Assembly: GCA_003344405.1 (NCBI GenBank)
Contig: NOWV01000021.1
Coordinates: 496,001 to 560,000 of the forward strand
Length of the DNA stretch: 64,000 nucleotides
Source of the DNA: Trichoplax sp. H2
Lineage: Eukaryota; Placozoa; Uniplacotomia; Trichoplacea
Reading direction: 5' to 3'
Positions 1 through 13,787 of the stretch are shown piece by piece. Both the position numbers and the translations under genes were made by a program. The notes under the pieces were generated by a model. That model had not been told where the DNA came from, searched no databases, and was given only the letters and a program-made list of their open reading frames with translations. Numbering within the stretch: position 1 is the stretch's first letter; each line of letters starts with the position of its first letter.

Positions 1-1456
1 AATTGGTTGCAATGCAGTAGGTGAAAAGTTCAATGTAGGAGTTGCTCCAGTACTGTACGAGTACACTACACTAGTTACTCCACTATCAAAGTGTCTGAAA
101 TACAATTCTCTATGTTCCAGTAGTCCCTAATGCCATGATACTGTACAGTGTACATGTACTGTACGTTAGTGTGTTTTGAGGGGTACCATAATCCCAGGTT
201 ATTCAGCAGTTGAATTGTGTTCGAATTTGAGAACAAGGTATCGATAGCTTAAGAACTACGTATGAGAATTTGTGTTTCTACAACACAGTATGCAAGCGAA
301 CGTTGATTTCCTGGATTCTCTTATAGTTCAAGTACTGTACGCGCTTGCTTGTCGTACTGCTGCATGCAGTGAAATTTTGCATCATTGCCGTGAAACATTT
401 TCAAAGCCTTTAGTTCAATAAAGGTGGCAAAAAATAACCATTCAACACAGTCTTTTAACTGCCTAATACTAGGTTCATAAGCATAGAAATATAGTAAAAA
501 TACTAATTACCGTGCATCCATCTCATCTATAACTTGTAAACGGATTTTATTGGATATTTTGTAGTAAAAAAATAGAGTGTAGTCTGGGTTGAAAATCCAA
601 ACCTCCTTTGACTTGGTGTAAAGTAAAGTGTGAAATCTTTTTCAAAGCGAATTACAGTAATTTTACTCCATAGGAAAGAAATGATTCTTGTCATAATAAT
701 CACAATATCATGATGTCAATTGCATACTATAACAACAACCTTTTAATGGAAAGCGAAAATCTCAACTCCAATTGAATTCCTTGGAATTAGCGATTGAAAA
801 ATCAGCAAGTTGCAGCTCGAAGAAGTTGAACGGCGGCACGCGTGGCTGCTTTGAAATGAAATAAGTTGGGAAAGCTTTTCCTTTGTGTCCTATATCACGG
901 TTTACTGAACTGCACACTGTATTAGGGACCAGATCGCGCACAGAAAGACAGACACCCGGTCCTGTGCAGTCTCCAGTGTACAGTCATTGGATGGCTGCAC
1001 ACTGTACTGTAGTGTACTGTATTAATTAGGGACTACTATACAGTACATTGTACTGTAGATCGCGCACAGAAAGACAGACGCCCTTTCCTGTACAGTCTAC
1101 AGTCTACAGTCTATAGTCATTGGATGGCTCGAATATAGACTACTCATACATTGAATTCGAACACTATAATCTCTAGTATGGACTGCTAAAAAACGACACC
1201 TGTACTAATTTCTACAGTAGTGTACTATGTAGGGTAGCAAATACTGTAGTACATAGCACTGGTACCAATACACTGTACTGGTACCAGCCACTCCCTGCCT
1301 TGCCTGCCTGGGTGCTAAAAAGAAGCGGTAAAATCCTGCCACTCAATACTGGGCTGTAGACTGCAAATCTTCCATAGTAAATAATAGACTACGAGTCAGT
1401 AGGCTCGGAATGGAAGTGGTGGGATAATGCTTATAAACGCTACTTGAATTGGTAAT
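1..1456. other. Upstream intergenic region with GTAC-rich repeats
   Basis: I see no coding exon here. The stretch is dense in short palindromic motifs of the type TACTGTACAGTA, most obvious at 120-170 and 960-1280. A tandem duplication lies at about 908-1128. The last few hundred bases should include the promoter of the kinase gene that starts at 1457, but no recognisable core promoter element stands out. Confidence 0.6.
908..1128. repeat. Two-copy tandem duplication of about 115 bp
   Basis: Both copies share the blocks ATTAGGGAC, GATCGCGCACAGAAAGACAG and TCATTGGATGGCT in the same order. The second copy is longer because of extra CAGTCTA repeats. It is non-coding and lies about 330 bp upstream of the kinase start codon. 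Confidence 0.75.
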
Positions 1457-4400
1457 ATGGATCCCAATTCAGCTTTTTCCGCTTATAGTCGGTAAGTTCA
1501 GTCATCTCTACTGTATTAATTAATGTTACTATTAATAGGAGTAGAATTTTCGACTTCTGCCTTGATTTATCCAAAGCTTGCCATCGCATCGTTGTTACCG
1601 TACTCTAAGTTGTAGTGTTTATTTACAGTCTAAAAAAAATGTACCGACTAAAAATGAACGATGAAGACAGTAGACGAGCGCTTATTGCCCAAAAGTAGAG
1701 ATTAATCGGAAGTGTCATCAAATAATAGATAATCTACAATGTTAGCCCTACAATCTACTTTCGGAGATCCCTTGCATAAAATACAAGGCTTAGCATTTAT
1801 ACAGTATATTCTCATCCTCACTACACTGTACTATCGTGAGATTGATTGATACCAAACAACCACTCTATTGACAATTATGATAGCAAAATTTTTACATGAG
1901 CAATCTTGGACTGCTTCATAGATAAAACACTATGTCGTAAAATTGAAATTGGTCTAAAATTACCTTTTCTTTCAACGGGCTGCTTTAGTGTATTCAGTGA
2001 GAGCTAGTGAGATTGTTGAAAATGATTCAATGAAATGGAATTGCTAGATTAGTTTGTACACAATGTACTGTATTATCATTGGCTTCAATAGGCATACTGT
2101 AAGCATTGAACGTAGGAGCAAGAAACAGAATGACCATCGATTGATTATATTTCCTATATGATCCTCAGACACTTACTATAGTAATAATATCACCAAGAAT
2201 GATATTATTTTCTGGATCTGGATCAGTGATAGTTTCGTGTAATTCATTAATTTATTAATATGGACCGTCTCACGTACTTTATAAACATAATCAATGCATA
2301 GTGTTTTACGCTTCGTGATCATGATAGGCAATATTCATTTTACAGACTTACATACCAAAATTGGACTTATGTTCCATCCCCCTCCAACCGGAATTTGGTA
2401 CAACAATTTACTATTGGATACAAGATGATTATGGAACAGCTTAATCCGAACTCCATTCAGATCCAAGCGAATAAACATAAAGTAAATTTCAATTCAGGTA
2501 CTGCATCAATAATAATAAATTGAATTATTTATCAACCGTAATAACTACTTTTGCTAGTCAACAGTACGGTGGCATTCTCTTATCCTCTTACACATGATAG
2601 AAGTTGAATGGAGACTAATTATAATGTCATTGATCACTTTTATACTGCTGTAGTAATAGTCATTCTATGAATCAATGTCGTCGCCCTTGCAATGTCTTTT
2701 TCCTTTTTTCTTATATTTTAAATTATATATCAAATATTTACTCTAGTTAATCATATTATATTTTTTTCCCCTTGGCTCTATTATAGCTAGGACAAAAACG
2801 GAACATGATGTTGCTACAAATAAATTTTTACCAACCAATTCAGGTAATTAATTAAGCCTATTTTTATTACCTACTATCGTAAATGCTTATACATAGTATA
2901 TGGTATTACTACACTATATGTGTAAATAAACAAAAGCTATGATGTACTATACTGATAGTAGAGTATAATAACAAGCATGAATCTGGGCATATCGTACTTA
3001 TAGTAACTCATTTTTGTTCTAAATAGACACTGTCCTAGGAAATCGTTATCGCTATAAAGAAATAATTGGTCATGGAACATTTTCAGTAGTAATTGCAGCC
3101 AAGGTACAAATATATTATGAATAAAAGTACCTTAATTATGTCAATGTTACGATTACACTTACTTATCTCTAATAATGGTAATGGTTTCATGATACGATAA
3201 TCAATTTTTAATCATGCAATATATCCAGTATTTAGCCCCATTTATACTTTCACATCAATTTCAATGAATCTTGCTTACTGACCACTTACGGTTGACTACC
3301 ACTGTAATCACTATTAAAAACTCCTTACTAAATCTTGCAAGGATTTATACATGCACAACAAGATCATCGCCATAAAAATATTTCATCGCAATTATAAAGT
3401 TATTGGTTTACAGGTACGATATCTCAAGTGTTATAATCGACCTGTGATCAAGATAAACACTTGACCATTATTACAAGACTTAGCAACTCGAAAGCTATTC
3501 ACATTTTCCGTTTTATACCAAAGTTGTTTACATCACCTTTTATCTAATAACAGGAAGCTGAATGTGTGCGAAAACTCAACCAAATGGATTGTATGGATGT
3601 ATCAAAAGTTATTAAGATCTTTGTATGTATGCAATACTATAAACTGGCACAATTCTTGTCAATGCTTCTTAATCTTGTAATAAATATTAACCATGGAATA
3701 TAATCATAGCGGGGAATGATTCTTAAGCGATCAATATGATAATTAGCCCTAAAATTTACCCTCTTTTGCCGATATTTAATTCTTTTAATTTTACTAGAAT
3801 ACCATCATGTATGAAGACCATCTCTGTATTGTCTATCAATGTTTGGATCCCAGACCAATTACTGCTTATTTCCAGGTTTATTACGATTTATTTAATAATA
3901 CTTATTGTAACTTATCCAGCGCAAAGTCTATCCTAGTCTTACCTAGGCTAACTACCAAATAAAGTATGTATTAATATTTCGTTTTATTTAGAGGGTGACA
4001 GTCAATGAAAACCATGAAGAGGTAGAAGGCCTCGCAACTAGTTCAAACTTGTATAAATTTTTAAAATTGTCCTCTTTTATGTTCATTTCTTAATATCAAT
4101 GATGTTTTGTTGTTTTGATAAAATTAACAGAAGTTGAAGTTATTACGCCACGTTGTGAAGCAGGTATTAAATAGCTTAAGGTTTTACTGACTGTACAGTA
4201 CTTTATATTAATCCTATACGGTTTTAGTCAGGTACTCATGTTATTCATTTATTTTTTCGCAATGTTTGGAAATCCAACAGTTATTGGAATGTTTAGCTTT
4301 CCTACGAAGGTGTGTAATATTTGATGCTAATTATTATCTTTAACCTTTGGGTGCTAATTGTACATAATGCGAGTATATCCGCATATTATGATATATCGTA

Positions 4401-6436
4401 ACTAATTTACACTTAACCCCTAGAGCAAATATCATTCATGCTGATATAAAACCAGCCAATATTCTTGTATCTAATGGTAAGTCACTCATGATAAAATAAA
4501 GCAGCTGATAAGATATTATATATACACTCCTTTATTTTTTTCTTACGATATTGCTTTATCTTTGAAGAAAGTGACTTATCAATTAAATTGGTGGATTTTA
4601 GCAATTCATTCCATTGTGTCCATGAAGAGGTAAAATTTGCTATACTTACTAGCTGTATGTAGACATAAATTAATATAAGCAGCGCAATAATGAATGTTAT
4701 CGTAAGCTTCCACTTATCTTAAATGCAGCTCACTTAACGTATGCTTTACCTTTATTTGAACGATACTACAATTATGCAGTAATTTTTACGTATATATGTA
4801 CAATTGGATATATTTATTCATTGTCCAGATTGAAATATTAAAATGTTATTTGTTTTGTCCGCAGATTTGTCTATATTACGATAACTTTGAATTACAAACT
4901 TTGAACTATCGTGCACCTGAGGTAGAGATATAAATACAAATAAAATCTATTATCTTAAAGACCAAGAATGACAGTAAGCTTGATAGGTAATGCTTGGAAT
5001 TCCTTTCGGACCTGAAATCGATATGTGGTCGTTAGGGTGTGTTGTAGCTGAGGTATATTTGAACTTCTCTTTCTGCCTTAAAGGCTTATGTTTAATAACC
5101 TACGGTAACAGGGAATAAAACTTTACAATTTTTTGTTTTATACTTTCAGCTATACTCGTGTAAGCCGTTATTTAAAGGAAAGTATAAAGGAGAAATAATT
5201 CAAAATGTAAGATGTCACTGCCACAATATTCGAAGAACTATGCTTTTATTAAAATGTGTTAATAAATATAATAACATCCCGTAGATTAGTAATTTACTCG
5301 GTTCCTGGCCGGTAAGTTTTTTTCGTCGAGGTAAATTTTACCAGGAATTTGCTAATGAGGTTATTGAACACCCAAAAAATACGTATTGTAAGTAGCCCTT
5401 CATTTTACAGTATTACCCGAAGTTGGCATGAATTACATGATTTATAAATTCTATCATTTACGTCTTATCCATAGTTACTCATAGAGAATATCTAATCATG
5501 GATAAAATAAATGACAAAATAAGATGCTTCAATCTAGCGAATCTAATTCTTGGACTCTTAAAGTACAATCCTAGTACGTAATACCTTGGTATTTATATAT
5601 ATTACTAAGTTTATTTAATATCTAGATAAACAACGATGATTATGATACTGGTATATTCTTTTAGGTGAGCGATATTCGGTATCTGAAGTGGTACAACATC
5701 CCTTTATGCTGGCAGAAAATTCTGTGAATTACTTTTTATTTAACGATGGTAACTCTTAACAATCATACGATGTATCGTATCTATATTCAGTTATATTATT
5801 GCATCGATAAAGTTATGTGAAAGCAATATGCAACAATTACTATCAACTTTAAAAGCATTTAACTGTGATGATTTTTTTTTATGTATGATATTATTTCAAG
5901 ACTTATCTGGCAGTGGAGTCGTTCCATCAGGCACTTATCAGTACAAACCGGATAACTCAAAGAATAACTTACGATTACCAGTCAAACAAGATAAGATGAC
6001 AAAGTGTACTCGAAAACGCCCAGAAACTTCAGACAGCTCCAACGTAAAATCAATTGGAACAGAATTTTCAAGCATTAATGTGAAGGTGTTCTGTTTACAG
6101 AGGACGACGTCAAACTGCAACAGCGGTGAGTCTGAAAAGACAGCAGCAATCACTTCCAATAACGAACTAGATCTAGTAAATGTGGGAGATACTTCCGATG
6201 ATGAAATTACTGATTCTGTTCAAAATGTCCATGCTGCTGTTCCTAACCACAAGGATTACGTAGAAATATATGATAACTGTGCTAGATCTCGTGGGTCATT
6301 TTGGTTAAGGTCTAGCTCCGAAGATAATACAACTATCAATGAAACTTTAAACACTCACGAAAAAAGCGTCGCCAATAGGAATAATAGTTGCGCTCGGACT
6401 AGAATCATCACTGTAAATACTACGATTGCATCGTAG
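1457..6436 (+). CDS. Protein kinase, CMGC group, DYRK/HIPK-like
   Basis: Exons: 1457-1491, 2346-2497, 2787-2843, 3027-3103, 3342-3413, 3554-3622, 3798-3875, 3992-4021, 4131-4163, 4281-4309, 4424-4476, 4568-4629, 4865-4921, 4987-5052, 5150-5206, 5285-5387, 5475-5573, 5665-5748, 5901-6436; predicted 582 residues, all phases consistent. The kinase domain spans about residues 87-400: glycine loop IGHGTFSVV, ATP-binding lysine in IIAIKIF (K119), catalytic loop IIHADIKPANIL (D218), YRAPE (264-268) and IDMWSLGCVVAEL. The HAD in place of HRD is typical of the DYRK/HIPK/PRP4 branch. The magnesium motif reads DFS, not DFG (D238 kept), and the activation segment reads FELQTLNYRAPE, without the YxY tyrosines of DYRK. 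A Ser/Asn-rich, probably disordered tail of about 180 residues follows. Exon 1 encodes only 12 residues, so the start is the least certain part. It likely phosphorylates Ser/Thr; the substrate cannot be read. It converges on MDH1. Confidence 0.87.
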
Positions 6437-7427
6437 TACTCCAAGGGTATTTTATCTGTTGAGTTTTATTTAGAAAGCATTGCAACTATCCAGGCTTTTT
6501 ATTTTAAAGCTAAAAAATTTTTCTAAGTAAGGAACAATCGTTTTTGTGAATGAAGCTTAATACTTGATGGATTGATATATCATTTATCAAACATCAAGCT
6601 AAAATTTTAATACTGTGCTCATATATAATGCACATGTAAATACCCATTTACTGTATATAAATTTAATGATACCAACACGTAGATGTATATTTTGTACATA
6701 AAATACTGTCCGTAATCGAAGTGTACTATATTGATTAAAAATATTGTAATGTGAATTGTAAAAATGTAACACTTTAAACTTTCTTATTTTTACTATTTAC
6801 TTCATTTCATTTAATGTAAATACACGGACGTATTTATTAAATTAATGTACATTCAATTTACTCAAGTTATTATATACGGCATTCACGTAGTCATTTTTTT
6901 ATAGTTTAGAATAAATATTTCAAGAAACTGTATGTCATATTAATTACTTTTGCTGTTGTTTCTTTGCATGGAATTTTTGAAGAAAGTTAGGCGTATGTAC
7001 GGTGGAATCTAGGCTTTAATCGTAACGATAAGACTGTTGTCTAAACTATAACGCAATCATCACTTTTATTATCATAAAAGAGATTTATCGATCGATGCTA
7101 CGGTACATTTATATAGTAGGGATATAAAATTTAAACGTTTTATTACTAATCAGTGCATCCCCAAAAATAATTGGTAATGATAATTAATTACTCGTAAGAT
7201 AAGCAAACTCTTAAAATATTACTTTGACTCGGTTATTGATGAATCTTACAGTCAAGCAGCCATTTTATAACAGCGATAATAAATTGACAACAATTGTTTA
7301 GTCACTGTAAACAGCATTGGAAAGATTAAGAATAAGCGATCATATACGTATATCTATCTTAACCAGAAACAAAATGGTTACGAGCTACTATAGTTAATCA
7401 TCAAACACCATTTTGTTATATTTAACA
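6437..7427. other. Convergent 3' intergenic region
   Basis: This AT-rich spacer lies between the kinase stop codon and the MDH1 stop codon. An AATAAA at 6910-6915 on the + strand and one on the - strand (TTTATT at 7065-7070) are candidate polyadenylation signals for the two genes. No further gene is seen. Confidence 0.6.
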
Positions 7428-10400
7428 TCACTCAGTGGATAAGAATTGAAATGCTGTGTCACGTTCTTCAACTAATTCATTAGCAGTTGCTTCCATTTTA
7501 GAACGTGCGAAATCGCTAACACTAAGTCCATTAACGAATTCCCATTTACGATTCTTAATTCTTACTGGAAATGAGTACATTACATTATCTGGAACGCCAT
7601 ATGAGTTACCATCTGAAATAACACCCATAGAGGTCCATTCACCCTATATTACGTAAGTGATTACGGTATTATTCAGTAAAAGATTAATTTATTCTTACAA
7701 ATATTAGACATTGACGATTCCTTACGTTCAGTTCAGAATCATACAACATGATTGTATATTCATATATGCCATACTAGAAATTGTGGCCCGAGTAATCTTA
7801 CCTCTTTTGTGCCATTCCATAAATCGCGTACATGATCGCAAATAGCTTTCGCAGCTGAGACAGCACTTGAAAACTTTCGTGCAGCAATGACAGCAGCGCC
7901 GCGTTTTTGGACAGTCTGCAATTCAGTCAAAAAAATTGCGTATATTAGTAACATAGTAACAAGTAGATGTAATAGGCATGAATTTTGTGAAAGACAAGAT
8001 AACTAAAGTTAATGTAAACATTTACAGAAATGAATTCCCCGTGAAGCCAATTATCGTCGCTAACTCGCTCAGTAACACTGTCGCCATTAGTCATTTTGGC
8101 ATGAGAAGCATCTGGAAATTGTGTTGAAGAATGATTACCCCAAATGATGACGTTGCGTACTTCGGTGTTCTTAACATTCAAACGCGCAGCTATCTACCAG
8201 AAGAAATTTCAACAGGATGATATATAATGTCAGTAACTAAAGAACTGGCGTACAGTAGCATAACATCTCAAAACAATCAATAACATATTAAGTACCTGAG
8301 CTTGTGCTCTATTTTGATCTAATCGAGTAAGACATGAAAAATTCTCTTTTGGAATAGTTTTCGCATATTGAGACATAACCAGACAATTGGTATTAGCCGG
8401 ATTGCCGACAACAACTACCTAAAGATTTAATAGTTATAATCAGTACAATTTCTATGTGTTCGTACATATAATAATTATACGACCTAATCATACAATTTCA
8501 GTGCTGGACATTTACAGTAGTAATGACTAATCATTAAAAAATAATTTTCTCATATACGTATATTCATTTTATATACCCTGACATCCTTTTTAGCAACTTC
8601 ATCGATTGCCTTTCCTTGTACTTCAAAGATCTTAACATTCGCCTTAAGTAAGTCTTTCCTCAGCATACCTTCCCTACGTGGCATAGCGCCAACCATAATC
8701 GCAAGATCGATGTCTTTGAAAGCCACTTTAGGGTCGTCAGTTGCAATAGTTTCTGCGGAGTTATTGAGAATAACAGTAACGTTAAATAATAGCGTGGAGG
8801 CGACATTTACAAAATTTTAGCACATTCACCAAGACCATTTACATAATAGATTTATTAACATTATTCCATACTAGAAAGGCAAGCCAGCCATTGTATTTAC
8901 AAGACTTTTAATCATCTGATAATGACTACTAGTATTTGATGTGAACCTGGCTAGATTTAAGGTTACTACGCGTTATACTTTTACAGCAAATTAAAAATTA
9001 GATTCACCAGTACAATTATCCATAGAATTTTTACCAGTATCGCTAAGGACTTTGTAGAAAGTAAAAATGTTAATGTAGAGTTACAAAATATATCGCTGAT
9101 GTACGGAAGCTCGTAGGGAAAACTTTACATCTTTATAGAGTAACGGACTAATTGGCTATAAAAATTTAACCAACACACTTCCCCTCTGGCAATGATTGTG
9201 AATCATACGTATTTAATAACATGTTCGTAATTCGTAAAGTATAGGTTGATCATGTTTTCCCGATATCGCTATTCAATTTAACTTATTAAATCACAATGCA
9301 ATAATAATAAATTAATTAATTAATTGACAGAAAAAAGACGTAGGTTACAGCACCCTAAAAGTTAGCATATGTTCTACGGTTAATAACCAGCTTTCATAGC
9401 AATAAGACCGCAGCACATGCTACTATCTACAGTATCTGGTATAACTTTGTGCTAAATATACGCGTATGAACGCAACTTGTCATAGGATACTAGATGTTGT
9501 GATCAGCTGTTCTTAGCAGATTAATATTTTAAAGCGGAAACATAGAGATACTACCGTCGAATTGACAACACTTGATGTTGTTTTTTTAATCCTAACGATT
9601 TAAAGTAAGTAAATCTTTGTGTTATGAAATACCTATAGCAGTATATTCAATAATTACATTATGTTATCTTGTATAAAATATTCTTTGCAATCAGTAGTGT
9701 AATTTATTTATTTATACTGTATATACGATTGCACAAGCTAATCAATGCTGGAAATCGATCAAAAAAAAGGTATAGTATAGTACAGTACAGTACATACTTA
9801 CAATACGGAAACAATAAATCGATAACGGAAAATTCTTGACTGATAAACCAGTTGTACAGCACTTAGGGCGCTCTGGGTAATAATGCTTAGCCACTTATTC
9901 TGGATGTCTAAAGGACTGTACAGTGTACAGTACAGTCTGTATTTTCTTAACGGTAAGATAACTAAATTGCTTCGAGCAAGGAAAAAATTTTTAAAACAAA
10001 CTCATTTTCGTATATATGTTATACACTCATTCTACAACACGCTAGAAAAATTATTATACCACATCAACCGCATATATTCTTACCTTTCAAAAGTGGTAAA
10101 GCACAATCTTGCAATTCCATAGCGACGCCACCTAAGGCTCCCATCATAACAGGAATATCCAGGAGTATCAAAATGACGGGCTAAATCAAAATAACCATAC
10201 CATTACGATAGAACAGATTACAACTTCAATTACGTACAGTACGTATATGGAGAAAATGTGACTAAATACGACTTAACACATTATCGTTTTACAATTAACG
10301 TATAGTAAATATAGTAATAAATCATTGCAAACGTAATATACGTAGCCAAAAATTGCCTCGCTTCCGTACTATCGTCTGTGATCCCTTTAATACGGATTCT

Positions 10401-12079
10401 AAATTCTAAATGCTTCGATGATCACTCATACAGCTTTCTGTTACTATTACGAGAATCGGTTAACATAAAGATCAAGTGTTAAACTATTACTTTATGGTCG
10501 AAAATTTACCAATAAGAACTCTGTTTGAAGCAACAGTTCAAAATTTAAAATGCATACTACCAAGGACATTACTACACAGCTGCAGCATTTACATTCAATT
10601 AATGTGCAACTATGAATCGTTCAAGTCATGTACATTGTACGGTATAATCCTAATTCAATTCTGTCTTAATTAATATCAAATTGAAAGCTTCCATTTAAAA
10701 AGCTAATGATTAACGTAATATTGAATCGTCTTATTTAGCATAGGATAATGCAATATGATGACAAAACGAAAGCGTAGTAAACCCCTCAATGCTAGCATTG
10801 AGTCTAACATGTGTGTGTATAATTCATTATGCATGTTCCTGAAGGAGAAGTCGCAGTAAACTAACTTGGACTGTTTTAGTGTTTTTTCTACAAATTTATG
10901 TCCTACTTTCTCACATAGCACAAATTTATGGCATAATTTCCACATAGCACAAGAAAATAAGGAAAATATTTTAAAACTTGATAAGTCAGCTTTAATCTTC
11001 TTCTCTGATAACTTGGTTATGATGCATGTGTTTGCCTTTCCAATCAGTTCTTGAAAGGTAGATGTCATATTGTACAGTAAAGCATCAGAATGACGCTATT
11101 TTGAGAAAAATTACTCCAGTATGTAGTAGCTTTGACATTGTTAATGGCTACAATTAGTTTGACATAATAACTGGTATTTCTACGTACTTTGGACATTGAA
11201 CTATGCTCAATCCTGTTCAATTTTGTCGCTCAAAAATAGCTGATAACGTCTACAATTTATGGCAAAGTATTAATCATCCTCATCCAACTGTTGCATCATG
11301 TCATTGCGATCACTGGCGATTAGGTTAGAATATACTATCGTTGTCCCAATTTTTACCTGATCTTGTCCAAAAACATCTCCTTTGGCAAGTTGATACAGGA
11401 GAGAATATGCAATTTGACCAGCAGCACCGGTAACGCAAACTCGAAGTGGCTCAGCCTATATTTTTAGAACGCAAGAAAAAATATATAAATATCATATTAC
11501 AGTATGACATATAACCTATTCCTACTGTGCACTATCTTGTGAATCAATGTTGAGCTGTGAGCAGATCTACAGGGTAATTCCAAATTGTAGGATTATAACA
11601 CATGACGATCAGGAGTCTTTTTCAGTCAATATTGAGAAGCTGGTCATATTCAATCCGTATTCCAGTATGACTTGTAACGACTTCACGAAATGGGTGTAGA
11701 CATACTGTACTGCTGATTAAAGTCTACTTTGAAAACGCTCTGACATGACTGCAATAGTTGCTATGACTATCAATAGAGGGGAAATGATAGTATCTTGATC
11801 GAAGTTGCACCATCCCTCAACTCTATAGTACAATACATAGGATTGATTGACTTGCATTGGAAGAGAAAATCATTCCACTATGACACAAGCAAGGTCGAGC
11901 CCAACGCGTATCTTGTTTCCTCTGTTATGGTCTTTTAGATGACCTTGGTGACTACAGTATCATTTTTTTCTTGTCGTTATCAACTCCACTCAATCTAGTA
12001 ATACATTACTTTGCACTTTTCAAGCCTATACAAGGGGTTAGCATGAATAAAAGTGAGCAATATTGATAGGACCTACCAT
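7428..12079 (-). CDS. MDH1: Cytosolic malate dehydrogenase
   Basis: Interconverts malate and oxaloacetate with NAD(H) in the cytosol, as part of the malate-aspartate shuttle. Exons in coding order: 12077-12079, 11357-11455, 10084-10180, 8577-8752, 8296-8418, 8026-8193, 7802-7915, 7428-7643; 331 residues, against about 334 in vertebrate MDH1. Visible family features are the dinucleotide-binding [13 protein letters not shown] (about 8-20), the mobile-loop arginines in MPRREGM and the following R98, NPANTNC (131-137), D159 in LTRLDQNRA and the catalytic H187 in WGNHSS. The N terminus starts MAEPLRV with no mitochondrial presequence, which fits the cytosolic type. The first coding exon contains only the ATG, directly followed by the donor GTAGGT. 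Upstream (12.25-12.4 kb) is a 72-bp duplication with CRE-like sites. Confidence 0.96.
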
Positions 12080-12256
12080 TTTGATGCAAGTTGTAGTGGT
12101 TTGTTCTCCGTGTTTTTCAATGAAAGAAACGTCTCGCTCCTCGACGCGGTGCAGCAGGCGTTAAAGTAGACCGTGTTGCAGAGACCTCAGCTATAAATAC
12201 TCTGTCTTATCAGTAGCTTCACCATCGCTGTACTGTACTGTACCGTGTGTACGTCA

Positions 12257-12400
12257 GACTTGTGACGTCGCCGACCAAACGCTCGTCCATCCCATCTGTG
12301 AACCCACAACATGTCCTCAACTTCAACTGACTTGTGACGTCGCCGACCAAACGCTCGTCTATCCCATCTGTGAACCCACAACATGCCCTCAACTTCAACC
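12257..12400. repeat. Two-copy 72-bp tandem duplication with CRE-like motifs
   Basis: Two nearly identical units each contain TGACGTCG (12263-12270 and 12335-12342), followed by CCGACCAAACGCTCGTC and CATCTGTGAACCCACAAC. TGACGTCG matches 7 of 8 bases of the CREB/ATF site TGACGTCA. The array lies 180-320 bp upstream of the MDH1 start codon, in promoter position. Regulatory use is an inference. Confidence 0.7.
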
Positions 12401-13129
12401 TCAAATGTCCAGTGACAACTGATACCTAACACCAGATAGCGATACTGCGGGGACAGCTAAAACATACTACAGCACAGTACAAACCACTATAGAAATTGGT
12501 AATGTAATCAAGGTACAGTACTGCACAGTGTACATGGTATGGGTCAAACTTTCTACACACGTGAATACTGCACTGTACCGTCCAGTGCTACAGTGTACAG
12601 TACGTTGGACTGTACTCTACAAGTGTACGTACTGTACTGCATACTGTATTTCTATCATTAATATGGTAATTTGGGTGGCGTTATACTGTATTTTCCCTAT
12701 TAATATTAATATATTTATTTATTTGCTTATTTATTTGATTTTGATGATAATGATTACAGTACATAATCAAATTTAGTTTATATTACTGTACACATAGTAC
12801 ATACTGTAAAGTATGTCGGAAAATCCTTTTCACTGGTGTACCTTGAAGCCGTTGCGTTTACCTACTTCGCTTGCAAACATGCGACATGTCCACGTGTATC
12901 AACCGTGCTACAGCCGCGGCTAACCCTTTCCTATTTACTACTGTAGTAGATAATGTAGTCACTAGTCACTACAAAAATTGACTGAACACAAGAGTCGCCC
13001 TTCCAGTTTCGCTCTTCTCTCCTAGTTGTCCCTGCGACGTTGATGTACATACAAAATATGGCTCGCCTCGATCTATCAAATTATACTGATAGCAAGGGAG
13101 GGTTGGGACTCGTCATTTAATACAAAACA

Positions 13130-13445
13130 CTTAGGGACTGCTGAACTAAAAGAAGAGAAGGAGAGAGGGACGAGTACAATTCAAACTAGTCACTAGCGGC
13201 CGCTCAGTGCAAAATAATGAGGGAGCTTATCATTTTTCTCCTCATTCTACTATACGCTACGACCGAAATCGTATACTACACTGTACAAAACCAACCAAGC
13301 GGCCAATTTGAATGACAATCGTGGACAGTGTATCGTTTCAGATATACGGCACAGCTGAGATGACCAGCAAAATAGTCGGCCCCCTCATTTTTAGTATACT
13401 GAATGGCCCTTCTCTGTCCCTCTTTCTTCTTTCAGTAGTCCCTGA
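13130..13445. mobile_element. Foldback/MITE-like element, copy A
   Basis: Ends are imperfect inverted repeats: the left begins AGGGACTGCTGAA and the right ends TTTCAGTAGTCCCT. The core (GCAAAATAATGAGGGAGCTT onward) matches the element at 21776-22080 in the same order, and in reverse at about 35850-36045. No transposase is present, as expected for a non-autonomous element. Target-site duplication is not clear by eye. Confidence 0.65.
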
Positions 13446-13751
13446 CTGTGCCATGGACTAATAAAGCTTTTCTTATTGAGTCGTCCATGACTGTACTGAA
13501 TTATACAGCACAATAAGACTCTGCCAAGAACTAGAGTACACTGCCAAGTGACAAATCCTTACTCCGACTTCAGAGTTGCAGCTTCCGTGCGGGTTGTCTG
13601 TAGCATGATCCTTTCGCAAAACTATCCGACTATGATCGGAGAATTTGGACCGATCACTCCTGGATGGACAGACATCTTCGGCCTCATCTGTTTAAGACAC
13701 TGTACAGTACTGTACAGTGTACAATACAGTACAATTAGTCTGTGTCGAACA

Positions 13752-13787
13752 CTTACAGTACAGTACAGTACAGTACTGTACTGTAAG
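13752..13787. repeat. Perfect GTACA/TACTG inverted repeat
   Basis: The sequence runs CTTACAGTACAGTAC, short pentamer repeats, then GTACTGTACTGTAAG. The arms are exact reverse complements, so it could form a hairpin or cruciform. It is the clearest single example of the GTAC-type motif that recurs in this window. Confidence 0.8.

Noticed and set aside
12187-12432. 81-codon frame with an internal repeat
   Set aside because: It is the 72-bp non-coding duplication upstream of MDH1 read through; two overlapping frames are open for the same reason.
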